In this document: piece after piece, positions 1-13,750 of the stretch
Position numbering within the stretch: the stretch's first letter is position 1
Layout of the letters: each line of letters opens with the position of its first letter
Source: Setophaga petechia
Taxonomy: Eukaryota > Chordata > Aves > Passeriformes > Parulidae
DNA length: 64,000 nt
Assembly (NCBI GenBank): GCA_024362935.1
Contig: JANCRA010000004.1
Span: 19,941,621 to 20,005,620, forward strand
Reading direction: 5' to 3'
The notes under the pieces: model-generated
The model's database searches: none
What the model was told of the DNA's origin: nothing
What the model saw: the letters and a program-made list of their open reading frames with translations, nothing else
Position numbers and translations under genes: made by a program

Positions 1-3000
1 GGTGGAAACATGAAAACATTGGTTTTGAACTTCAGCCACATTGTCACATCTGGCTTGCTGCAATACTCAGATATTTTCAAATGGGGCAAAGTGTCATGAA
101 ATGTCTCCAGTTATATTTTAATTTTTTATTTATTTGTAGTAAAATGTTATAATGAACTGGGTTGTGCCTGGCAGATATTAATCCTTCAAATAAGTTCAAA
201 TATAGTATATACTGAAACACTGACTATTTTTATTTTTATTAAATATTGTTTTCTTCAAGTTCTATAGTTTTTCTGTTTAAATATTAAGGCCTTTCAGACA
301 TTGTCCTGTACATCTGTATATTTGATCAGTTTACATCTCCATATTGGAAAATCAATCGCAACAAAAATTAAATCATACAGTTGTGATCATATAATTGATC
401 ATTATGAAACTACTTGTGTAAGTACTGTTAAATAAATAGTTAATAGTCCTTATATTCCCTTGAAATTTGCAAGGACAGATGGAGCACAGCATCTGCTTTA
501 GTATGAAAGCAAGATAGTGTTCTTAATACGTTCGGAAATTAGACATGGGATACAGCAATGTTTACTTGTACAGAGACATGAAATTGAAGTGATAGAAAAT
601 GAAGGCTAAATTAGAATTGCTGCGGGACGAAACCTTTATCTTTGAATTGGTATATCATTATACAGATGATGTATATCAGAAGCAGTTTCATCATCTTAAA
701 AAATATTATTTGTATTATTACTAAGTTTTTTTCTTATTTTCCTTAATTTGTTTGAAAAATCATTGATTGCACAGTTCTGTACTCAGACTTGTTTCTTGTT
801 AGAGGAGCAGTTAATTTCTTGGAGAATTGGGCCCAGAATATTTTACTCCAACTCATTTATATGTAAGAGTTTATGTTTCTCTAAAATATAGTTACATTTT
901 CTGCTCTTGATCTATGTGATATTATTAGTATTTAGAAAAAGAGAAAAACAACCCAAAATTTAAAAAGGACCTGTCTGGACTGATTCTGTTGTTTTTCTTT
1001 TTGTATTATTTAATAAGTTGCTATTGCAATGTTAGGTTTTATAAGTTATAAATAAATTTAGCTATAGATCAGCTGTAAGTACCTGAACTAAAATTATGTG
1101 TAAAACCTTTGTTTATGAAGTGTTAGCAAATAGCCCTTTATAAGTGATGATTGATCAGTAATAGTACCTGTTTTAAGAAGACACTCAAAATCTTTGAGTC
1201 TAGGAGTTCTTGTTAGTGATTGCAAATGTTTTTCCAATAACAACTGAATTTATAATTTTTATATGTGGAAGGGCTATTCCAATGTAAATGTTCTGTTATA
1301 GAGCAGATGAACTGCAATTGTGTTACCACTATCAATAGGCCAAATGTTTTTCTTTAGTAAAATACCTGAGATGAGAAATGTACCTCTTATGTGCTGGTTA
1401 ATGTCAGTACTTCTGTTTGGGGAACTAATTTAAACACTTCATGAGAGATTGACATTTTCAGTACCTTTAACATCCTTAAAAGCTGCTTTGTTCACTGCAA
1501 ACCATATTTAGTATGACCTCATAATAATGTAGCACACCTCAAGTGTCATGCTTGTCTTTACTATGCACTTTGGAGCTGTGTTCATCTATACTAGACAACT
1601 GCACTTCAAGGAAAGATATATTTTTTTTTGCTTGATGGGCAATTAGCAGTAATTAGGAAGATTCACTTCAGTAAGGCGTCAACATGAGATTGTTTAAAAA
1701 AGTTGAATGTCAGTGGCTTTAAAAGAGGGTTCTTTTCCCTGACACATAGGTATGGCATGTGAAACATGAAATGTTAATTTAACTTTTCTGCTTATTATTC
1801 ATGCACAATATTATTTTGTCATTCAGATACTACACTGACAGAGTGCAAAGGGTGTTAAAATAGTGCTGCTGGAATAAAAAGAGGATTAATCTACCATTGG
1901 CCAATTAGCCAAAGGGTACTTAATGGTCTCTAAAGGCTACTGAAGTCTAACAACTAGCTAAAGCACTGGCAAAAAGTCCTCTATATTACCTTCATTTATT
2001 TGACATTTTGTGGAATAGTCAGCTCCTGATAACTGCATTTGACTGAAAAAAAAATACTACTAAATTATTTGGTAGATTTTACCAAAATTTCAGAAGGATG
2101 AATGACAAAAAGTTCTGCATTTTATAGAAGTTTGCCTTTCTTTTGGGAGGAGGTCTTTGTTTCAATTTAGGGATGGGATATTAAGTCACCAGAGACTTCT
2201 ATTTGATATTTTGTCTTCATGTCTAGAATACTAAGTAATCAACTACTTACAGCACTTGCATTAAAAGAACTTTGATCGAGGATTTGAAGTTGTTTGCCTT
2301 TTCTCTATATGATCACATTAAGTATTCACCATAGCTTTTTAGTCTTTTCAGATAGCTACGTACCATCTTTATTAATTTTTACCTTGTTTTCCTATGACCC
2401 ATCAGGCAGAGGAAGATTTTTGATTCAGGAGTAGTGGGATTGACACAATAAATTGGATGTTGTAAATAGGTTTATCATGATGTTATAATAATATTTGAGA
2501 GAATGAGTAAAATCATAAATACCTAGCTCTCTGCTTGCAAGCATGCTTTGAAAAGTTGTTATGTTTTACGTGTACAACAAGTACTGCTTATTTTGTATGT
2601 TTTTCATGATCAAGCAGAAACTGTGCACAAATAGTGTTCTATGTAGAACACTTATAGAAGCAGTGTTAAATTCTGACAGAACTTTGTATAGGAACTATGC
2701 ATATAGCAAATGTATTCTATTACCTACCGTAGGAAGGTTTCCTAGGAGAAAAGAAAAGTGAGTGTTAACTTCAGGTTTTTTACAGACATAGCAGTGTTTG
2801 CATCTGCCAGGATTTTAGGGAAGCTTCGCAGAAAATGAGATTTTACGCATCGAAGTAGATTAGCTTTAGTTTACAAAATGAGTAGTAAGATACGATTATG
2901 TCACTGCTTAAACAGCACATCAAGAAAGCCTGAGTTACATCCTGGTTTATAATTTTTATATAATATTTTTTATTATATAAATATAAATGTGGGGGATTGT

Positions 3001-6000
3001 GTGCCTTCCGTAGCAGTACAATATCAGCTCCTTCCAACAGAAATGTTATATTCATATAACATATTATATTCACATGCCACTTGCAGTAGAATAGTGACTT
3101 CTGTAAAATGAGCTCAAAGCCCCTTATGGAGTGATTGTGATGCCAGGGAGCAATAGGCCATAGCAGGAACTTCCTGTGTTAACCCATTGGGCCTTCCACA
3201 CAGCTGTGAGCAGAGAGTTTATAGTGAACAGCCTTGCTGAGTCACTGGAAGTTTTATACTGACTACATAGAAACTGAGTTTTCATCGCTTACTCCTTTGT
3301 GAACAGCAGTACAGAGTGTCATGGGTATACCAGGAGCAAGGAGATTAAGATAGATGGATGTTAAAATATTGAACCTGTAAACATCTGTTAAGCCAAAAAC
3401 ACTCTGGAGGAGGTGCAGCAGACAAAGGCCGCTACATCATAGAGGAACAGCAGTAGGCTGCCTTTACCAACATCTGGTCTAGCTGATGTTTAAGATTCTT
3501 CTACCTTTCATCCTGGTGACCTCTTCCCCTGGAGTAAATTCTTTTTTCTCTGTCATTCAGGATTTATGTCCGTGGTAGCGCATGCACAAAACTATTGTTG
3601 TGTCTGAAAAAGAAAAGAATAATTAAAAACTTGACCTAAAGTATAGGCAGTGAAGAACGCTAGTGTAATGAACTTGTTTCTTAAGTAAATGCAAAGAATA
3701 TCTTTTAGGCATAAATCTCTTGATACGGCAGGGGGGCTGTTTTTTACATCCCACATGGATTTACATAGGATTTTCTTGTAACTGTTCAATAGATAAATGG
3801 TTAAAAATAAAAGAGTAATGCAGTAGAATTATCAATCCTGTAGTACATTTACAAAATCTAGACCAATATTAAGAGACAAGTTATGTGAAATGTCTGATTG
3901 CAGTTGCATGCCTGTCTGCTTTTGCGAGTGGGGCCCTTGTACATCATATGCTACCTTCACTCTATCCATAGCTCTTAAACTATTTCTGAATTTATGTAGA
4001 TTCTTATTTTAAAATCATTTTTTCTACATCCTTAAGTAGTTTCTCTAACCAGCTGTCATCTTTAGTACCTGTCCCATGAAGACCTTTTCTTTTTGAATGT
4101 ATTTGCAATAATTTTTGAGAATGTAGCCAGTGCAATTCATGTTGTTTTGGAACTGATGCATATTGTCAGCAGCAGAAGCCTAAGAAACTTCTGAGAGTCA
4201 TGAGCTATCTTGGGCAGATACGGGCATTTCTAATTTTGAACAGAGATATTGATCTAGCTATGATTTTTTTCTTTTCTTTTTATGAATAATTTATTATAGA
4301 GACACTGAATCATGAAATTCTGCATGTAGAAATATTGGTTATACTGGACAAATTAACATAATCTTCATTTTTTTCTATACTGTGTCCTTCTGTATTACTG
4401 CTAGTTTTTCTTATTGAAATGGTCCATATTTTGTCTTTTACTCTGCAAATGTAGTAATTATGAGAATATCAGATTAAGGAATAGTCAGTTAGAAAGTACA
4501 ATATTGCTCTCTTGTTTAATAATGACAGCAGACACAGACGGGAATGGAAAGATGAACTCCTTTACTAAAAGCAGTACTTACCTCGGATACATATGTAAAA
4601 TGACCACTGAATTTAATAAGTGCACTTGGTGAATATGAAATAGTGTTAGATTTTTAACTTTAAATACCAGATGAATTTTCCTTGTACCGATGATTTTTTT
4701 TAGGCTAATGCAAAATATACAAGCATTCTTTTCTCATTCATAACGGGAATTGCTGTGACTCTCTTTTATCTGTATATATGATCTTCAGATTATAGTAATG
4801 TGTGTGTTTTTATAAACACATGTATGTGATTTTTTTTCCTAATGATATCAAGCTGTATAAAATCTAATTTGTAAATTAAATAATAAACTGCTTGAGAATA
4901 GAATACTTAACTTTCACCTTTTTTTGTGGGTTTTTAAATTTGCTTTTAGGAGTGGGGTTTTTTTGTGGGTTTTGGGGTTTTTTAATGTGTTGTTTTTTTT
5001 TTTTTTAATTATGGTTGGATATTTCATTTGCCGTCAGCATATAATCAGGCACACATTTAGTTATGTTAAGCTGTCATGTATCTTCTCATGCTTCTAATCA
5101 GGATTTTTCACAAAGTAAGGGTTTTTTTTTGCATTTTGAGGTATTTCCATACCACTTTGTACAATTGTTTCTTGTGTTAAGCTACTGTATTACAGTCTTA
5201 CATGGAATAATAAGATAGCATTTTAATAACCCTTGTAAGGAGCAGAGAGCTGTTAGGCCATTATTGGCTTTCAGCTGACTACAGTTTTGTGAAAGTTAAT
5301 CACTAGCATGAAGATTATTTCTGTTCCCCTTTTTGCAGAACAACATTCAATATTATTTAAATTAAAGCAATTATTTAAAACATTACTTCTGAAAGCAGTA
5401 ATGTGAAATATATTGGTACAAAGACTGAATAAGTCTTTTTGGTTGTCGGTCAAGTGCAACAAGACTGAGAGTTTGTTTGCATGATATTTATTTGAACTAA
5501 ATCCCTAACAAGGCTCGTCTGCTAATTGGACTTAGCATTTATGTTGCTAAGTGAGAAGCATTTTGGCTGCAGTATAGGGTGGTAAGACCTACCCAGTGGA
5601 ATAAACAACTAACATCTGTTATCCTGTCCTGCTCCAGCTTGTCTTTTACCACTTAAGTACTTCAACCCTAGAGTCAAGGTTATGGAATGTTCAGTTCTCT
5701 GGCTATGGTGCATATATTGAAAGGGATGAAATAACACATAGGTAAAGACCAGCCAACCAGGAGATAGTTAGTGCAGCTGGTCCACTTTGCTTTAACCTCT
5801 ACAAGCCCTACAAATATCAAAACAAAAGCCAAGAGAAGGGTGTATGCTTTGTAGCAGTTGTCAATACAGCAATTGAAGTGAGCTTGCAGTGGTCACCATT
5901 ATAACAGATTTGACTTTTAACTACCCTTAATTCACATTGGTATCTAAGACGCCATGGTATTCATATTCTGTGTAGAAATAATTGCTGAATTCCAGGAAGG

Positions 6001-6333
6001 CTCTAGGTAAACATGTTTCAACAGTAACTGCTGTTACAATTTTGTATGATAGTTTTTGTTTGTCGTAGTTAAAACTGCAACATATTCAATCAAAATTGAA
6101 TTATTTTGCCTATAATATTGAAATAATTGCTTGCTTCCAATGGCAGTAGATTTCTCTTTTCTGCCAGATTTGATCTTTGCCTGTACTAGACAGTTCAGCT
6201 AACAGCAATGTAATTACAGGTGATATGTATAGTTGCATTCCTCTTGAATGCTGAATTGGAGAAGCATCTCATATAATCAAGCAAAAATGTTTTTAGGATG
6301 AAATTGTGATTTTTTATTCTCTTTATAAAACAG
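1..6333 (+). other. AT-rich non-coding sequence, presumed CNTLN intron (5' part outside window)
   Basis: No exon was recognised here. The open frames are short (at most about 76 codons), lack family resemblance and are not flanked by convincing splice sites in a compatible phase. The stretch ends at the acceptor of the first recognised centlein exon (pyrimidine-poor AT tract then AAACAG at 6328-6333), so it is inferred to be an intron. It includes T/G-rich low-complexity sequence around 4918-5007. The part from about 5470 to 5640 is less AT-biased and richer in TAATT-type words, but nothing specific can be assigned. Confidence 0.5.
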
Positions 6334-6498
6334 ATTTTGACTTCCAACATGGCCAAGTGGCAACAGGAGAAGGAAGATCTACAAGGAAAATTAAAGTTGA
6401 GAGAACATCTGTCTCAAACTGCTGGCAAGAGTGAAGCCACACCAGCTCCTTCAAAGAACATTGATTTAGAAATGAAACAGCTGCAGTGCAAACTAAAG
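6334..6498 (+). CDS. CNTLN: CNTLN exon-like block 1 (intact)
   Basis: The block has 165 bases, 55 codons, phase 0 at both ends. The acceptor is AAACAG at 6328-6333 and the donor AAG|GTGACA at 6499. It reads ILTSNMAKWQQEKEDLQ, then a Ser/Ala/Pro-rich hinge (SEATPAPSKN), then DLEMKQLQCKLK. This is a charged, heptad-like coiled coil interrupted by a short linker, as expected in centlein. Reading past the donor meets a TAG at 6517, which supports splicing there. No lesion is seen in this block. There is no true translation start here; the upstream exons lie outside the window. Confidence 0.75.
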
Positions 6499-9400
6499 GT
6501 GACAGAACAGATTATCTAGTGCTGAGGATAATTTGTATGAGCAGTAGTTCATACTGGGTCAAGCAGGCATACCTATACTCCCGTATCATTTGTATATCAT
6601 AGCCAATGATTAGCAGCTTAGGTGTTAAGATTGCCTTTGATGGTAAGTAGAAATGTATTTATAGACAGAACTAAAAGTTCCAAAACAATTTCTGCTGATC
6701 AAATAGGCCAGACAAGAAGCCTTGCTGGGTTTTCACACAATGATTAAGTAGATCTTGTTGGAAGGTGCTGTGAAATTGGTTTGATGAGAATTCAGTTGAT
6801 TCCTTTCTTTATCTAAGGAGGAGAAAAGCAATAGCTGTATGTGAAAGTGGAGCAAAGAATTTGAGGTAATGGGGCAGCAGTGTTGTGTGTGTGTCAGTGT
6901 TGTCTTTGTCTTCAGAGAGACTTTTTAATTATTTTGTATTTGTGTAGATTAGCTGCTAGGAAAATACTGACTGGTTGATGATTTCACTTTTCAGTCTTGG
7001 GTGATTTTGTTGCATGTGAATAATGCAGAGACTCGACTGTGTTGTTCTGAAAGCTTTCTCAGCAGGTGGCCTGGCTCAAACATATTAATTCTTCTTCTCT
7101 TCTCACTAGAGGAAATATATTTGCAACAGTATGTCTTCTAGTTTTTTTTTTTTCCAATTGTTTTCTGTTAAATAGTAGAGGAAAGAGGAAAGGTCAAAAT
7201 GGTGCAGCTTCGTGCTGCTAGAAGAAACTCGACAGTAGCAAGAAGTCTGCCAAAGGATCAGCTAGGAGAAAAGGCTCAGTTACATGGTCAATGTAGCTGA
7301 CTCTAAATGCTGGATTAGCTGTGCTAGCACAGGAGGTGTAGGTAATGCTCAGACCCCTGAGCTGTTGATGGTAATCATGGCATTACAGATCGTGGCTATT
7401 GCACACTGGATGCATAACATCTAAATTCAGGGATTAGTAAAGGTAGGTCACATTGATAAAGAGATGAGGCCAGCAGGGAGTAGCCATGAAAAGGCACATA
7501 AATTGATCTGCTTTAATTATGAGAAAGGGGTCTTAAAACCATACACACTGTCTTCTTGAGTATTGTTTTCAGTTTTGGGATTAAATAATCTGCTTCTCTT
7601 GATGTTAATTAGGGTTGTACCTTTTAGATGAGTATCTTCATTATCCATTATCCAGAAACCTAGCAGTCAATTGATCTATGCAGGTAGGAAAAATAAAAAA
7701 ATGGGGATTTATTTTTTAGAGCAGTTTAAGAGTAACACCCATACTACAAGCCTACTCTATTTGTCTGCCAAATGTGAACAGCCAAACAAATAGCTGAAAA
7801 ATCAAAGGTTTTTTTGTTTCTGCAGCAGAGGAAATATTTAGCAAGCATATATAAATCTGATATCAAAAATACTAGCATGACTTTTAATTCCTTCTTAAAG
7901 ATACTAAATTTTTAATGAAAAAATAAATCATGTATGCAAAACTATATTTAGGATGGAGATAGTCTGTGACCCCAAATGTATGTAGTAGAGTAAATTCACT
8001 GTCTTCTGAATTGGATGAGAGTTTTGAATATTAAGAACTCAAAAACTACTTAAATCAAGCTTCTGAAATTCTTAACTTTATTTAAAGCTAGTTTAAGTCC
8101 TGCAAGTCATTTCTTAGCAGAAGAATTTGACAAAGGGTTTTCAATTATTGTTCCAGGCTTTCTAGCTGACTTAAAGATGAGACGCATAGTTATTCTCCTG
8201 AATATCTGAATGTCTAAGCAGCAAAAGCTTTCATTATAGCTCAAAATGTCCAAGTACCTGACCTTGCTGGTTAATTTCTTTTTCCTTAGTGCTGTCTTTA
8301 CAGTGCTTGTTTACATTATATGTAATGACTCCTTGTATCTTTGCCAACAGGAGGAAATGTGTTAAGTGTGGGTGGTGAGTTCAGAAGCAAAATACCGTAG
8401 GCATATGTCTTTGCCTCTGAATGTGTGCAGAGGCCCACCTAAGTACTCAAGTTCATGTCTGGTGTGGAAACTACGTAACTGGGTGCTCTACTTTACGCTA
8501 ATGGAACTCAAGCTCAACAAACAGGTCTCAGGAAACTCAGGAATATTCTGCTAGCATACAACATTTTAACAATTTTCTGGTTATATCTCACATTATAATA
8601 ATAGTAAATAGACTAGACAAGTTATTAAGAACAATATTTTACATCTAACTATGCACACAAGAATATACACTCCCCTTGAGGTGCACAGAGTTATGTGCAA
8701 TACTCCCATTAATGTTAATAGGCATTACAAGTCTGCACTGAGCAGAAAAATTCTCCTGAAGTATCATTGTTTACAGCATGTCTGATCTGTTGCTTATTGT
8801 TTATACATAGTGAGTAAAAAGCTATAGGACGGTGGCTAAATCCATATACATATAGGCAGATACATACTTGCTGCATATGCTTGACATGTATCTTCTGGCA
8901 ACACCTTTTGGAGTTCTGAAATGTCTCTGTGTGGTGTGTTTGAGCTGCCATGTCAGCAATGGCATTCAATGCATATAGTCAGATTGCTAAGATGGCTACT
9001 TGGTAAATTTCTTTTTTTTTTTTTTTTTTTTTTTTTTCTGTAGAATAATTCCATTTTTCTGCATTTAGATCTTGGGTAGATGATAAGTGTGGTTGCCTGG
9101 AGGAATAGAAGCACTTTTTTTCTTCTTATATACAAATGAGGAATGGCCAACAACTGTATAAATGTCCTTCACTGGAATGACATATGCCTGAAAATTAGGG
9201 TCATACCTAGTTGTTAGTGAAATGTAGAATTTCTGTTAGTACAGACAAATGGAAATGTCTGCCTTGTGCTTTGAATTTCAGAAGACATAAAAGCAACCAC
9301 TCTTGTAAATAGTCTTCTATTTCTTAATACTTAAAATGAAAGGAATTACTGGACATTCTTTCTGTATGGATGTAATTACTTGTACAGTAGAACTGTACAT

Positions 9401-9759
9401 AGAAAGATATAGTTCAAATGAAGATCCAGTTCTGTTTCTCTTCTGTTACATTTTATTCTAGCCATGCTATGCAAGAGAAAATGCAGTCCTGATTGGTGCT
9501 TGCAAGTGTCCCAGAGAACATCTAGTAGCCATACATTATTAGAACAATGGGAATGTACTGATTTTCATCAAATTTTCCAAGGAATGTAGTTCAGCTTGAC
9601 TGTTTCTAGGAAGTAAGAGCACTCCTTTTATACCAGCTAATTTCTAAGAATCTTCATAAAATATATGGAAATTTACTCAGTTTTTTTTTTCCAAAATTTA
9701 CTGTTGACTGTGATCACATTTGGTCTGCTCTATTTATATTTTAATATTTTTCAATATAG
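6499..9759 (+). other. CNTLN intron
   Basis: AT-rich intronic sequence between two centlein blocks. It contains a T26 run at 9012-9037 that makes lysine-rich spurious frames on the minus strand. No exon, RNA gene or full mobile element was recognised. Confidence 0.6.
9012..9037. repeat. Poly-T tract (T26)
   Basis: Uninterrupted T run in a CNTLN intron; no SINE or LINE body was recognised next to it. Confidence 0.95.
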
Positions 9760-9858
9760 AATTCGAACACTGAGATCGCTAAGCAATCGACCACTATTAA
9801 GTCACTGGAAAAAACAAGTCCAGGAGAAAGAAGAATGGATTCGGGAGCTGCAGGCGGA
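9760..9858 (+). pseudogene. CNTLN: CNTLN exon-like block 2, +1 frameshift
   Basis: The acceptor is CAATATAG at 9752-9759 and the donor GA|GTATGG at 9859. The first part reads NSNTEIAKQSTTIKSLEK in phase 0. The continuation QVQEKEEWIRELQA lies in the next frame. The two halves join only if the A6 run at 9809-9814 is taken as one base too long. The block is 99 bases; the phase needed by the next exon (two bases carried over) requires 98, which independently confirms the single-base insertion. A homopolymer error in the assembly is the alternative explanation for this one lesion. Confidence 0.75.
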
Positions 9859-11540
9859 GTATGGCGTCTCTTCTATCCATTGTGTCTGGTGCCACCCAGT
9901 GGCAGCTGTAAAATTGCTACAGCGTCGGCTCTTCCTCGGTTCTTAGGAGAGCCACGCGTTCTTTTTACTGCAGTCTTGCATAGCGTTACAGGGACGTTTT
10001 TGAAACTGGAACAGTTTATGCTTAAATTGCGGATTTCTAAACTGACGCAGCTAGGTACAGTATCTGTATGGCTGTAAGAATACCTTAAGCTGGAACTCTG
10101 GCTATTTTATCCTTGGTGAGAGTCGAAATGAATTCCTCAGCGCTGTTAAACACAGTCTTTCAAATTCAGTAATTCTTTGCCTAGGGGCTAAGAGACATGT
10201 CAAGGTTCAGATGCTTAAATAAGATTAAATAGCTAGTCTTATATTCATAAAAAGTTCAAAAGGACAGCTGTATTTGTTTCTATTTGAATTGATTCTGGTC
10301 TGTTGTTCATTTTGAAATTCAAAAATTGTCAAATATGCAATTGATATTTTTATTCTACCTACTGTAACTGATATGATGCTGTTTTTCAATTATATTACCC
10401 TATCAACTATAGAAAAAGCTGTGTGTACCTGAATTTCTTATCTGCCCAAGTTTTTAACTCCTCTAAACCTTCTGATTTTTTAATTGAAGAAATAGTGCAG
10501 TTTTTTATCTGAAAATAGTTCATTTAAAAAATAGAGAGCCCTAATAATCATTACATTGTAGATTGGTTTATTTTCTGTTTCAAAGTGAATTTTTCCACCA
10601 TAAGATTTCAAATTTAAAATATTTCTTGGATGCTTTCTTTATAAAATACATACTGTTTTTTTATAAGCAGTAAAATATAATAACTAAAATAGCAGTAAGA
10701 GTATAAAGGTGAAATAGATCAAAGAAATTTTTAGATGCATTGTATTCCTGGGTTTTTTTAAAAGTAAAATATTGACATTGTATTAAGAGTGTTGTATTCC
10801 TGATTATACTGCCATTCATTTTGCTTTCATTGGAAAAAAATCCAGATATCTGGACATATTTAGGTATTGCTTATATTTATATTTAAAATATTAATTTGTG
10901 TTATAATGGTGGAAGCATTGTATAAGGTATAATTTTCTCATTGAACAAAGATTACTTTTTAGTACATGAGAGTTTTGCAGGTTTTACAAGAAGTTTCTGA
11001 CAAAAGCTGATGTTATTTCTAGGTTTTGCATTTTATCTCATCTGACACACAGGGATAGGGATTTTTCAACTATTTCTGTGTATTACTCGGAGGAAAGAAG
11101 TTTTCCCCATTTCACTTTCTTCTGAAAATAATATTGCAAAAAATAGTGTTTGAATGATTGAGTTATCAAAGGAATTTAATTAATTGAATTTTGTGGGCTC
11201 AGCAGGTTTGTTTTCCATTTTTTTGATAATAGTTTCAGTATTATTATTATTGTGTTATTATTATTATATTCAGTATTATTATTATTGTGATTTCAGTTCA
11301 GACAAGCAAAAATCAAATCACAAATATATTGCATATTTAGAAAAAGATCTGTTAATAAGAGACTGAAACTGGGTTTAGTACTTGAGAACTAAGTAAATTG
11401 CAAGAACTGCATCAGCTTTAATTTTTGAAAGTACTGTAATGCTACAGGTATGATAGATTGTCTACTGCCTTTATACCTTTTAGTTGCATATTAACCAAAT
11501 TTTCTAGCAGTGATATGCAGTCCAACTTCTTCCTCTGCAG
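9859..11540 (+). other. CNTLN intron
   Basis: AT-rich intron holding an imperfect TTA/ATT repeat at 11238-11287. A short coiled-coil-like frame ends at 11366 (KYIAYLEKDLL) after a possible acceptor at about 11298, but no donor or compatible phase supports it as an exon. Confidence 0.55.
11238..11287. repeat. Imperfect (TTA)n repeat
   Basis: Three TTA/ATT clusters separated by TGTG and TTCAG interruptions. Confidence 0.85.
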
Positions 11541-11667
11541 AATATCTGAGTTGGAGAGGGACGTTTCTATGAAAAGACACTTGATAGAGGACTTAAGGTC
11601 TTGCCTAAAAGCAAATCAAGAAAATAAGAAAACCTCAAATGAAATATTGGAAGGTCTTGAGAGAAAG
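11541..11667 (+). CDS. CNTLN: CNTLN exon-like block 3 (intact)
   Basis: The acceptor TCCTCTGCAG ends at 11540 and the donor AAG|GTACTT starts at 11668. The first base completes a codon begun in the preceding block, then 42 codons follow with no stop. The reading starts ISELERDVSMKRHLIEDLRS and ends EILEGLERK, a regular acidic/basic coiled coil consistent with centlein. It exits in phase 0, matching the next block. No lesion is visible. Confidence 0.78.
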
Positions 11668-13256
11668 GTACTTCTTTCTTGCTATTCTTAGTTGTCAAAA
11701 ACACAGAAGCTGGTGGATTTACAGAAGTTGTTTCAACACACTATACATATTAAATCAATATATTGCTTAAAGCAAAGAACATACAGTTAATTGAAGGGTG
11801 TAATTCCCTCCACTATAATTTGTATGAAATCAGTATATGGTGATAGCTTGAATGGATTCAGCATAATTTAATATAACTTTGTTATAGGTCTAATTAAATA
11901 TTAAAGTATTCAGAACACACAGTTGCAAGATATGCTGTAAGTAGTGGGATTTAGTTTTATGCACTGTAAGTTCATAAAATATAGTAGACCTGAAACAAGG
12001 GCGATTTTACATGACATATGCTTATGAAGTCCATGCATCTCTCCTGGCTATAGTAGTTAAATGCTTTAATATGTTAATCTATTTTCTACTACAGTGTTAT
12101 GAATGATTCACAGTTCTTAACTTAAGTAATTCCAACTGGGTAGGTAGTGCTTGACTTCTATAGCAAATTATTTTCTCCTGCAAAATTTTAGGATGATTTC
12201 ACTGAAGGTAAGAGAATTTGTATATGATTTAGCATATTTCTGTTATCCAACTGATGCACTGCACTTTAGCCTTCAATGCCAGGAGAAGATCATGATATTT
12301 GGTTGTCTATCCAGTTATGCAGCTTATGACCCCAAAATAGAAATGAACAACCAGACAGTTTGCTTTTGTTTGCGTAGAATGCAAGTGCTGGCTGAGTGAC
12401 ACAAGCACTATTCCTGCTTGCAGTCATACAGCATTTTCAGCTCCAAAGAGAGCTAATGTATAACTCTCCATGCTGAAGATAAGGTGTTATTAAGAAGTCC
12501 ACAGCCAGAAAGTGAGAATGTTAAGTAAGCAAGGGAGCTAAGGTATGACATGAGAAAAACACCTGGTTTTGGTTGTGGATAAACGATTTAGAATGAAATA
12601 ATGTGCTTTAGTGCTGTACTTCGAGTATTTGAAGCACTTCATTTCCAAAGAATCATATTCCATACATTATTTTGATTATTCCATGTGGAAAATCAGCTTG
12701 ATAATTTTACATTATCTTCAGCAAAAGATCAAAGAAATTCCCTGTTACTCACTATTGTCAGGAAAACTTTGTGATTAGCGCTATAGGAAAGCTGAACGAT
12801 TTTTAGGAGCATTGGTTTTTTTCATTTTTACCCACAATCAGTGTTTGCATTAGTTATTCATTATCTAAGAGGCTTTACAGACTATTAACATATAGACAGT
12901 TCTTTTCTCAGCTGAGTTTGAATTTATGTGTTTATCTCTGACAAAAGAAATTAGTGAAAATTGTAGTTTACTCTCTTTTGCAAGTGCTGTGAGTCTAAAA
13001 TATGTATGAACAAACAGCTCTCAGCTTTTCTTTATATTTAATGCCAGTCAAAACTTTATGTAACAAGATTGTGTGTGAACTGATCTCTACTGGGTAAACA
13101 GTAGAGATTTATTAAAGTCTTCAATTTTGGAAAAAGATACTTCAGTAATATAGTTGTATATTTTTATGTAATATAGGCATGCTTAGCTTTGATTTTATTC
13201 AAATTTTGAAGTTTTCTATCTTGATAGTCAGTGCTTTTGGCCTTTCATTATTTCAG
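11668..13256 (+). other. CNTLN intron
   Basis: Unremarkable AT-rich intron. Nothing was recognised apart from short chance open frames such as 12151-12399. Confidence 0.55.
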
Positions 13257-13386
13257 GTGAAGGCACTGGCCAACAACAAAAAAGCTTCCATTGACTCAAT
13301 GAAACAAAGGTTTAATGCCTGAATATAAAGAGAAGTCTCAGTATGAGCAGATGTATCACAAAGCCAAAGATGATTTGGATAAAAAA
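13257..13386 (+). pseudogene. CNTLN: CNTLN exon-like block 4, frameshifted
   Basis: The acceptor is TTTCAG ending at 13256 and the donor follows an A6 run at 13381-13386. It reads VKALANNKKASIDSMKQRF in phase 0 and then hits TGA at 13320. The expected continuation, EYKEKSQYEQMYHKAKDDL, lies one base further along. The simplest repair point is one extra T in the TTT at 13311-13313. The next block needs a G carried over to make its first Asp codon, and no such G precedes the donor, so a second loss at the exon end is possible. Centlein has the same KEKSQYEQMY word in this part. Confidence 0.75.
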
Positions 13387-13750
13387 GTATAATTAGAGTT
13401 TTGATGGCTCCACTGTGGAACTTTTTAATGCCTTACTTTAAAATGAAAAGTTGCAAGGTCGTCAGGTTAAACTTTCAGTACAGAAAGGGGGAAAATAGCA
13501 GAATAATTGTAATCTGTTTCTCTGATGTAATTCAGTCACGCTTCTGAAATTTACATACTGAAACATGGACATAATGACTGAAAATAACATTACTTTTTGC
13601 CATGAAATTACATACTATATGTTGCAAGTGGAATATTCTGTGATGTCACCTATGGTGTAGGAGGTTGGTTGTTCATTCGTTTGTAATCTACCATACCTCC
13701 CCATCAGCTTTTATCATAGCACTGCTGTGTCTCTGTGGATGTTTTTCAAG
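13387..13750 (+). other. CNTLN short intron (364 bp)
   Basis: Compact intron between blocks 4 and 5 with GT at 13387 and a pyrimidine tract plus AG (GTTTTTCAAG) ending at 13750. No other element was seen. Confidence 0.55.

Noticed and set aside
11184..11366. Plus-strand frame with a coiled-coil-like end (KYIAYLEKDLL) after a possible acceptor
   Set aside because: No donor follows, it runs into a stop, and the flanking centlein blocks already join in correct phase without it.
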